The notes beneath the pieces are model-generated. The model worked only from the letters and a program-made list of their open reading frames with translations, was not told the origin of the DNA and did not search any database. The translations under genes were made by a program, and so were the position numbers. A DNA stretch of 5,887 bases, from positions 1 to 5,887 of the forward strand of contig JBBRPS010000661.1 of NCBI GenBank assembly GCA_038227745.1, in the 5' to 3' direction. This document shows positions 1 through 5,887 of the stretch, piece after piece. This DNA comes from DASPXY01 sp038227745 (GTDB lineage Bacteria; Planctomycetota; Planctomycetia; Gemmatales; Gemmataceae). Every line of letters starts with the position of its first letter. The first letter of the stretch is position 1.

Positions 1-41
1 AGATTTCCGCCGCGGGGTACTAGCCACTCGCCACTGCCTCT

Positions 42-1073
<1,032 letters not shown>

Positions 1074-1087
1074 AGTGGTTTCTCTGC

Positions 1088-1189
1088 TCATTGAAAGATA
1101 GCCTGTGGGTCGGAGGCCGTGGATAAGCCGCGCACATCCTGTTCGCTGGCGAGATCCTTTGCGGTCCTTCCTTCCTTCAATGGGGCCAC
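1088..1189 (-). pseudogene. korB-like N-terminal fragment or leader ORF in the korA-korB gap
   Basis: A 33-codon frame (GTG at 1189, TGA at 1088-1090) reads VAPLKEGRTAKDLASEQDVR near its start, resembling the korB N-terminus MSPLPVLSAKDLASDQEVR. The best match is 11 codons at 1130-1162 against 999-1031 in korB: nine residues identical and two D/E exchanges. The nine nucleotide differences are all third-position changes except one silent first-position change in a leucine codon. After this arginine the similarity is lost; no CPGCG motif follows, so it cannot encode a working subunit. The frame is open upstream into the end of korA as well (to 1342). GGAGG at 1193-1197 (minus strand) lies only three bases before the GTG, which is closer than usual. 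Its stop overlaps ATG 1091 of korB (ATGA). It is either the decayed remnant of a second korB start or a translated leader coupled to korB; I cannot tell which. Confidence 0.45.
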
Positions 1190-1206
1190 AGCCCTCCGAC
1201 CCCAGG
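1102..1206. repeat. Long-range inverted repeat bracketing the korB-like fragment
   Basis: The arm at 1102-1116 (CCTGTGGGTCGGAGG) is matched in inverse by 1193-1206 (CCTCCGACCCCAGG). Ten base pairs are perfect (1107-1116 with 1193-1202) and four more pair after a one-base bulge. The 76-nt interior holds most of the korB-like fragment. In the minus-strand transcript the arms could pair and would include the GGAGG that precedes GTG 1189. It could be an RNA structure, or the footprint of a small insertion; no target-site duplication was identified. Confidence 0.5.
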
Positions 1207-1231
1207 CAAGCCCTACGGGAATCCCCACTTG

Positions 1232-1254
1232 GTTGTTGGGGCCCCAGCGACAAC
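1232..1254. repeat. GC-rich dyad just downstream of korA
   Basis: A perfect 10-nt palindrome, TGGGGCCCCA at 1237-1246, is flanked by GTTGT (1232-1236) and ACAAC (1250-1254), which can extend the stem with a GCG bulge. It begins 18 nt after the korA stop in the minus-strand transcript. No T-run follows, so a classical intrinsic terminator is unlikely; an mRNA-stabilising or processing structure between korA and korB is possible. Confidence 0.35.
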
Positions 1255-1271
1255 ATTGGCGGTCCCGCAGC

Positions 1272-3188
<1,917 letters not shown>

Positions 3189-3193
3189 GAGGT

Positions 3194-3197
3194 CCTC
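3194..3197 (-). promoter_or_regulatory. Ribosome binding site of korA
   Basis: GAGG on the minus strand, five bases before ATG 3188. It decides this start over upstream in-frame ATG codons that lie inside the CBS gene. Confidence 0.65.
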
Positions 3198-3230
3198 GTG
3201 ATCAGAAATCAGGGACCGCGGAGTTTCAAG

Positions 3231-3251
3231 CCCACGGGTGCCACCCGTGGG
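3231..3251. repeat. Perfect 21-nt dyad between the CBS gene and korA
   Basis: CCCACGGGTG (3231-3240) and CACCCGTGGG (3242-3251) are exact inverse complements around a single central C, so a 9-bp stem with a 3-nt loop can form on either strand. It lies 20 nt after the CBS gene stop and 42 nt before the korA start. No T-run follows on the minus strand, which argues against an intrinsic terminator. Candidates are a dispersed palindromic repeat, an mRNA processing or stability hairpin that sets different CBS and korA levels, or a binding site for a dimeric regulator. Confidence 0.7.
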
Positions 3252-3270
3252 GGTTGCGGGCCCCTGGTGT

Positions 3271-3738
3271 TTACGCCCCTTCGCGTTCTTGACCCACCAC
3301 TCCGGGATCGGGGTGCTGGTTGTAAACGGTCCCGGGGAAGTGTTCGGCGAGGTAATGCACGATCCTTTTGACGGAGAGCACGCCGACCGGCCGGCCCAGC
3401 TCGTCCACAACGGGGAGGTGGCGGTAGCCGCCCTCTTCCATGCGGCGGACGGCCAGGCCGATGGGGTCCTTGAGGCGGACGCCCACCGGGTTGGGGGTCA
3501 TGAAGTCCGAAACGGGCCGGTCAAGGGAAGCACGGGCGGCGAGCACCTGGCGCATCAGGTCGCGTTCGGTGAAGATGCCGACCAGCGTTGGCCCGTTGCA
3601 GACCAGGAGACAACCGACCTCTTCCTGGCGCATCAGGGCGACCGCCTCGGCGACCGTCTGCGTCGCCTGTACCTGCCGGGGGGGTGTCGGCTGGAGGCGC
3701 GAGACGCTCTCGATCTTCAGGTTCCTCGGCAGGTCCAT
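3271..3738 (-). CDS. Two-CBS-domain protein, putative nucleotide sensor
   Basis: A 155-residue protein made almost entirely of a CBS pair (Bateman module), a fold known to bind AMP, ADP, ATP, S-adenosylmethionine or similar ligands. CBS1 runs from about 13 to 70 and ends with GIFTERDL (54-61), keeping the T57-x-x-D60 pair that usually contacts the nucleotide ribose. CBS2 runs from about 76 (VSDFMTPNP) to 130 and contains GYRHLPVVDELGRPVGVLS (104-122); there the corresponding position is S122-x-x-R125, so the ribose-binding aspartate is absent and one site may be weak or altered. No membrane segment, signal peptide or catalytic domain is visible. The start ATG at 3738 has a weak GAG seven bases upstream. 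It is the first gene on the minus strand before korA and korB, which suggests a role as an energy-state regulator of that enzyme, but stand-alone CBS proteins are common and the link is inferred from position only. Confidence 0.9.
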   Translation of the reverse strand: MDLPRNLKIESVSRLQPTPPRQVQATQTVAEAVALMRQEEVGCLLVCNGPTLVGIFTERDLMRQVLAARASLDRPVSDFMTPNPVGVRLKDPIGLAVRRMEEGGYRHLPVVDELGRPVGVLSVKRIVHYLAEHFPGTVYNQHPDPGVVGQEREGA

Positions 3739-3758
3739 AACCGGTCTCGCCGTCTGGT

Positions 3759-3787
3759 GGGGTGGGAGCGGCGGGCGGGGGGTGGGG
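3759..3787 (+). other. G-quadruplex-type G-run in the CBS gene leader
   Basis: The + strand has five runs of three or more G (3759-3762, 3764-3766, 3773-3775, 3777-3782, 3784-3787) separated by loops of 1, 6, 1 and 1 nt, which satisfies the usual G3+N1-7 rule. It lies 21-49 nt upstream of the CBS gene start. The G-rich strand is the template for that transcript, so the mRNA leader would be C-rich. Folding is not shown by sequence alone. Confidence 0.55.
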
Positions 3788-3840
3788 ATGGTCTCTCGCG
3801 CCTCTCTCTCGCCTCTTCACCCAAGGGACCGCTGTTGATT

Positions 3841-3869
3841 AAGATAGCACTCGTGACCCGGAGTGGCCG
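3841..3869 (-). promoter_or_regulatory. Weak candidate promoter for the CBS-korA-korB genes
   Basis: On the minus strand TATCTT (3841-3846) could be a -10 box, with CGGCCA (3864-3869) 17 nt upstream as a poor -35. It would give a leader of about 95 nt. The -35 matches only half of the sigma-70 consensus, so this is the best available candidate rather than a clear promoter. Confidence 0.2.
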
Positions 3870-3930
3870 AAAAAAACAGGGCGGGTGGATTCTTTTCCCC
3901 TGAGGGACGGGGCGGAAAGGCCAGCCGAGC

Positions 3931-3959
3931 TTGTGCGGCCCCTGCGTTCAGCCTATACC
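3931..3959 (+). promoter_or_regulatory. Candidate sigma-70-like promoter for the phosphoesterase gene
   Basis: TTGTGC (3931-3936) and TATACC (3954-3959) are separated by exactly 17 nt, in a locally less GC-rich stretch. Transcription would begin near 3966 and leave a leader of about 124 nt before ATG 4090. The boxes match three and four of six consensus positions. Confidence 0.35.
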
Positions 3960-4075
3960 GTAATTGTCCGCAAAAATCGGCGGGACGGCAAGGGCGGCGC
4001 GCGGCGTTGCCCCCTTGCCCCCCAATGGCGCGGGCAGGCAGAATCGCGCCGACCCGCACAGCCGGAACACGCCGC

Positions 4076-4080
4076 AGGAG
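4076..4080 (+). promoter_or_regulatory. Ribosome binding site of the phosphoesterase gene
   Basis: AGGAG with nine bases to ATG 4090. It decides this start over the in-frame ATG at 3964, whose extra 42 residues show no phosphoesterase motif. Confidence 0.7.
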
Positions 4081-4089
4081 ATCCTGCCC

Positions 4090-4938
4090 ATGCCGGATCC
4101 GGAAAAGCTCCTGACCACGCTGCGGCGGGCCGCCGAGGCGTTCCGCTCCACCCCCGGCCGCCGGGGCCGCGTCGTCGCCGCCGCGGACTGCGACGAGGTC
4201 CTCGTTGCGGGAGACCTGCACGGCAACCTGGAAAACTTCCGCGTGCTCCTCAAGCTCGCCGACCTGGCCGCCCACCCGCGCCGGCACTTCGTCCTGCAGG
4301 AAGTCGTCCACGGGCCGTTCCGCTACCCAGGCGGCGGCGGCGACAAGTCGCACCAGGCGCTCGACCTGGTCGCGGCACTCAAGGTCCAGTATCCGCGCCG
4401 CGTCCACTTCCTCCTCGGCAACCACGAGTTGTCGCAGAGGACGAACCGGCGCATTGAGAAGGCCGACCAGGACCTCAACGTCCTGTTCCGCCAGGGCGTC
4501 GAGACGGCGTACGGTGGCCACGCCGACCGGGTCTACGCGGCTTACCTCGACCTGTTCGACGCCGCCTCGTTGGCGGTGCGCGCGCCGAACCGCGTCTTCC
4601 TGTCGCACAGCCTGCCGTCGGCGAAGCGCCTGGAGGCGTTCGACCTCGCGGCGCTGGAGGGCGAGGCGCTGGCGGAAAAAGAGCTGGTGCTCGGCGGCGC
4701 GGCGCATGCGCTGGTTTGGGGGCGCGACACGTCGCCGGACAACGCGGCGGCGTTCCTGCGCAAGGTCGATGCCGACCTGCTGATCACGGGGCACATCCCT
4801 TGCGAGCAGGGGTTCGCGGCCCCCAACGACAGGCAGCTGATCCTGGACTCCCTGGGGGCGCCCGCGTGCTGCTGCCTCTTCCCCACGGATCGCCCCCTGA
4901 GCCACGACGAGTTACTGGGTTTCGTGCGCCCCCTGTGA
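4090..4938 (+). CDS. Metallophosphoesterase with atypical middle metal motif
   Basis: A 282-residue cytoplasmic protein of the calcineurin-like metallophosphoesterase superfamily, expected to hydrolyse phosphomono- or diesters with two metal ions. Visible motifs: GDLHGN (41-46), GNHE (110-113), LSHS with H173 (171-174) and TGHIP with H235 (233-237), in the order expected for PPP-type or bis(5'-nucleosyl)-tetraphosphatase-like enzymes. The usual second motif, GDxxDRG, is not recognisable: the equivalent place reads FVLQEVVHG (67-75), so Q70 or E71, or D85 in the following glycine-rich GGGGDKSH (81-88), would have to replace the bridging aspartate. A cysteine cluster ACCC lies at 259-262 near the C-terminus. 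No signal peptide or membrane helix is seen. The methyltransferase gene follows 55 nt downstream on the same strand and may be co-transcribed. The natural substrate (phosphoprotein, dinucleotide or other) cannot be read from the sequence. Confidence 0.88.
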   Translation: MPDPEKLLTTLRRAAEAFRSTPGRRGRVVAAADCDEVLVAGDLHGNLENFRVLLKLADLAAHPRRHFVLQEVVHGPFRYPGGGGDKSHQALDLVAALKVQYPRRVHFLLGNHELSQRTNRRIEKADQDLNVLFRQGVETAYGGHADRVYAAYLDLFDAASLAVRAPNRVFLSHSLPSAKRLEAFDLAALEGEALAEKELVLGGAAHALVWGRDTSPDNAAAFLRKVDADLLITGHIPCEQGFAAPNDRQLILDSLGAPACCCLFPTDRPLSHDELLGFVRPL

Positions 4939-4993
4939 AGACCGCCCGCAGGGGCCGCCGGAAGGAACGGGCGGCGGAACAGTTGAAGAAGGT

Positions 4994-5698
4994 ATGAGCA
5001 CGGCAGACAAGGCCCCGACCCGCCCCGGGAAGGGGAACCTCGTGGAGGCCCTCGGGCCGCTCGTCCGCGAGCGCGTGATCGTCGAGGAGCGGGAGTTCTT
5101 GATCGAGCGCCCCGACGAGGCGCACCGCATCCCGAACCACTCCTCGGTGCGCACTGACTTCGCGGAGGGAGAATATATCCCTTACTGGACGGACCTGTGG
5201 CCGGCGGCGCGGATGCTGGCCAAGGCAGTCCTGCGCGAGCCGTGGCCGGCGGGCGCCGAGGCGCTGGAGATCGGCTGCGGCCTGGCGTTGCCCGGGGTGG
5301 TCGCGCTGGCGTGCGGGCTGCGCGTGACGTTCAGCGACTACGACACGAACGCCCTGGAGTTCGCCACTCACAACGCTCGGATCAACGGCTTCGACGACTT
5401 CCGCGTGCTGCGCCTGGACTGGAACGCGCCGCCGGACGACCTGCGCGTGCCGATCGTCCTCGGGTCGGACCTGGTCTACGAGCTGATGAGCGTGCGGCCG
5501 TTGGTGGGCCTCATCAAGCGGGTGCTGCTGCCGGACGGTTTGTGCCTGCTGACGGACCAGGACCGGGTGCCGTCGCACGCGCTGCGCGAGCGGCTGCGGG
5601 AAGAGGGGTTTGAGTTCACGGCGCAGGTGGTGCGAGCGGGACAGCCGGGCGGGCTGCGCTACAAGGGGACACTGTACCGGATCCGGAAAGTCGTTTAG
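4994..5698 (+). CDS. Class I SAM-dependent methyltransferase, family-16-like (METTL20/21-type)
   Basis: A 234-residue methyltransferase of the Rossmann-fold class. The pre-motif YWTDLWPAARMLA (64-76) is typical of the Methyltransf_16 / lysine methyltransferase group, followed by motif I LEIGCGLALPG (91-101), the SAM ribose-binding acidic region FSDYD (113-117), LDW (141-143) with D142, and GSDLVYE (157-163). The last contains D159-x-x-Y162, the DXXY signature described for METTL20- and METTL21-like protein lysine methyltransferases. The C-terminal part (about 170-234) is the usual strand-rich end. A protein side chain is therefore a reasonable substrate guess, but small-molecule or nicotinamide-like substrates remain possible. 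ATG 4994 is preceded by GAAGAAGG (4985-4992), a purine-rich but closely spaced ribosome binding site. It follows the phosphoesterase gene by 55 nt on the same strand and is followed after 38 nt by a terminator-like hairpin. Confidence 0.88.
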   Translation: MSTADKAPTRPGKGNLVEALGPLVRERVIVEEREFLIERPDEAHRIPNHSSVRTDFAEGEYIPYWTDLWPAARMLAKAVLREPWPAGAEALEIGCGLALPGVVALACGLRVTFSDYDTNALEFATHNARINGFDDFRVLRLDWNAPPDDLRVPIVLGSDLVYELMSVRPLVGLIKRVLLPDGLCLLTDQDRVPSHALRERLREEGFEFTAQVVRAGQPGGLRYKGTLYRIRKVV

Positions 5699-5736
5699 CC
5701 GCGCTTGCGGTCGGGTGGAGGGAGTTCCTTTGGAGT

Positions 5737-5769
5737 GCGGCGCTCGGCGCCGCTTTCGCTCTTTCTTTT
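5737..5769 (+). terminator. Intrinsic terminator after the methyltransferase gene
   Basis: A 7-bp GC stem (5737-5743 with 5747-5753, loop TCG) is followed by a T-rich tail to 5769 (TTTCGCTCTTTCTTTT), 38 nt after the stop of the methyltransferase gene. The tail is interrupted by C and G. Copy B (5784-5807) gives a weaker second hairpin behind it. Confidence 0.55.
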
Positions 5770-5835
5770 CTGCGCTTTGGAGTGCGTCGCTCGGCGCCGC
5801 TTTCTTTGCTGTCGTCCCGCGCCCGCCCCTGACCC

Positions 5836-5872
5836 GAAAAAGAAAAAAAGAGAAAGCGGCGCAAAGCGCCGC
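5836..5872 (-). terminator. Intrinsic terminator for a convergent gene beyond the right edge
   Basis: On the minus strand a 7-bp GC stem (5872-5866 with 5862-5856, loop TTT) is followed by a nearly pure T tract with few C interruptions (5855-5836). This implies a leftward-transcribed gene just outside the window, which is not itself visible. Confidence 0.5.
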
Positions 5873-5887
5873 ACTCCAAAGCGCCCC

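Larger units (their letters stand above)
3739..4089. other. Divergent intergenic region between the CBS-korAB and phosphoesterase genes
   Basis: This 351-nt stretch holds no convincing gene. From left to right it has a G-run (3759-3787), a pyrimidine-rich tract on the + strand (3791-3829, so the minus-strand transcript would be purine-rich, with two similar GAGGCGAGAGA-like copies), an A-run at 3869-3876, and a candidate + strand promoter near 3931-3959. Open frames crossing it are extensions or shadows of neighbouring genes. Confidence 0.7.
5729..5884. repeat. Cluster of three GC-rich dyad repeats (two direct, one inverted)
   Basis: Copy A (5729-5757) and copy B (5776-5804) are direct 29-nt repeats differing at one base (G5740 in A, T5787 in B, counted at the stem; the core is TTTGGAGTGCG). 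Copy C (5852-5880) is the inverse complement of A with two changes in the loop. The B and C similarity extends four bases outward through GCGC (5772-5775 and 5881-5884). Each core holds a 7-bp stem with a 3-nt loop (GCGGCGC / GCGCCGC), perfect in A and C and with one mismatch in B. Every copy is followed, in its own orientation, by a T-rich tract. Copies of such an element elsewhere in the genome are likely but cannot be seen here. Confidence 0.8.

Noticed and set aside
1..41. A further operon gene or terminator downstream of korB
   Set aside because: Only 41 nt are present after the korB stop; no hairpin with T tract or start codon with binding site is visible.
3231..3251. Intrinsic terminator ending the CBS transcript before korA
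   Set aside because: The hairpin is strong but no T tract follows on the minus strand, so read-through into korA remains the simpler reading.
3189..3410. N-terminal extension of KorA up to ATG 3410
   Set aside because: It would overlap the CBS gene in another frame and cross the 21-nt palindrome; the gamma domain begins right after ATG 3188, which has its own GAGG.
3964..4089. N-terminal extension of the phosphoesterase from ATG 3964
   Set aside because: The extra residues are proline/arginine-rich without similarity to the family, and a good AGGAG lies before ATG 4090.
3817..4905. A 362-codon open frame on the minus strand opposite the phosphoesterase
   Set aside because: Antisense shadow with RVQAE-rich composition and no domain; the + strand carries GDLHGN and GNHE.
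5616..5879. An 87-codon minus-strand frame at the right edge
   Set aside because: It translates the dyad repeats and the antisense of the methyltransferase 3' end; its composition is set by the repeats.
5729..5884. CRISPR array
   Set aside because: Only three copies, one inverted, with unequal spacing and internal hairpins plus T tails; no cas gene nearby.

Overview
This GC-rich window (mostly coding, with G or C at most third codon positions) carries two divergent gene clusters separated by a 351-nt intergenic region. No ribosomal or phylogenetic marker is present. The gene content (a two-subunit KorAB-type 2-oxoacid:ferredoxin oxidoreductase, a divergent metallophosphoesterase and a family-16-type methyltransferase), together with GC-rich dyad repeats between genes, suggests a free-living bacterium. 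A planctomycete such as a Gemmata relative is my best guess, but this is inference from general familiarity and not proof.

Left half, minus strand (transcribed from about 3840 down to 42): a small two-CBS-domain protein (3271-3738), then korA (1272-3188; gamma and alpha domains fused), then korB (42-1073; thiamine diphosphate and 4Fe-4S subunit). KorA and KorB together form an enzyme that oxidatively decarboxylates a 2-oxoacid, most likely 2-oxoglutarate, to its acyl-CoA while reducing ferredoxin. The CBS protein lies upstream on the same strand and could be an adenine-nucleotide sensor for this step. A 21-nt perfect dyad lies between the CBS gene and korA.

The 198-nt korA-korB gap is unusual. 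It contains a short reading frame that resembles the N-terminus of KorB itself (AKDLASEQDVR against AKDLASDQEVR in korB). Nearly all nucleotide differences are silent. The piece is bracketed by a long-range inverted repeat, and its reading frame ends in an ATGA overlap with the most upstream candidate korB start.

Intergenic 3739-4089: mostly leader and promoter DNA. It holds a strong G-quadruplex-type run on the + strand just upstream of the CBS gene and a plausible sigma-70-like promoter for the rightward genes.

Right half, plus strand: a metallophosphoesterase (4090-4938) with GDLHGN and GNHE motifs but a degenerate middle metal motif, then 55 nt later a class I methyltransferase (4994-5698) with a DXXY motif typical of the METTL20/21-like protein methyltransferases.

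Right edge, 5699-5887: three copies of a ~29-nt GC-rich dyad repeat, two in one orientation and one inverted. The outer two have T-rich tails and look like convergent intrinsic terminators. The window ends inside or just after this repeat cluster. I saw no tRNA, rRNA, CRISPR array, transposase or phage gene.
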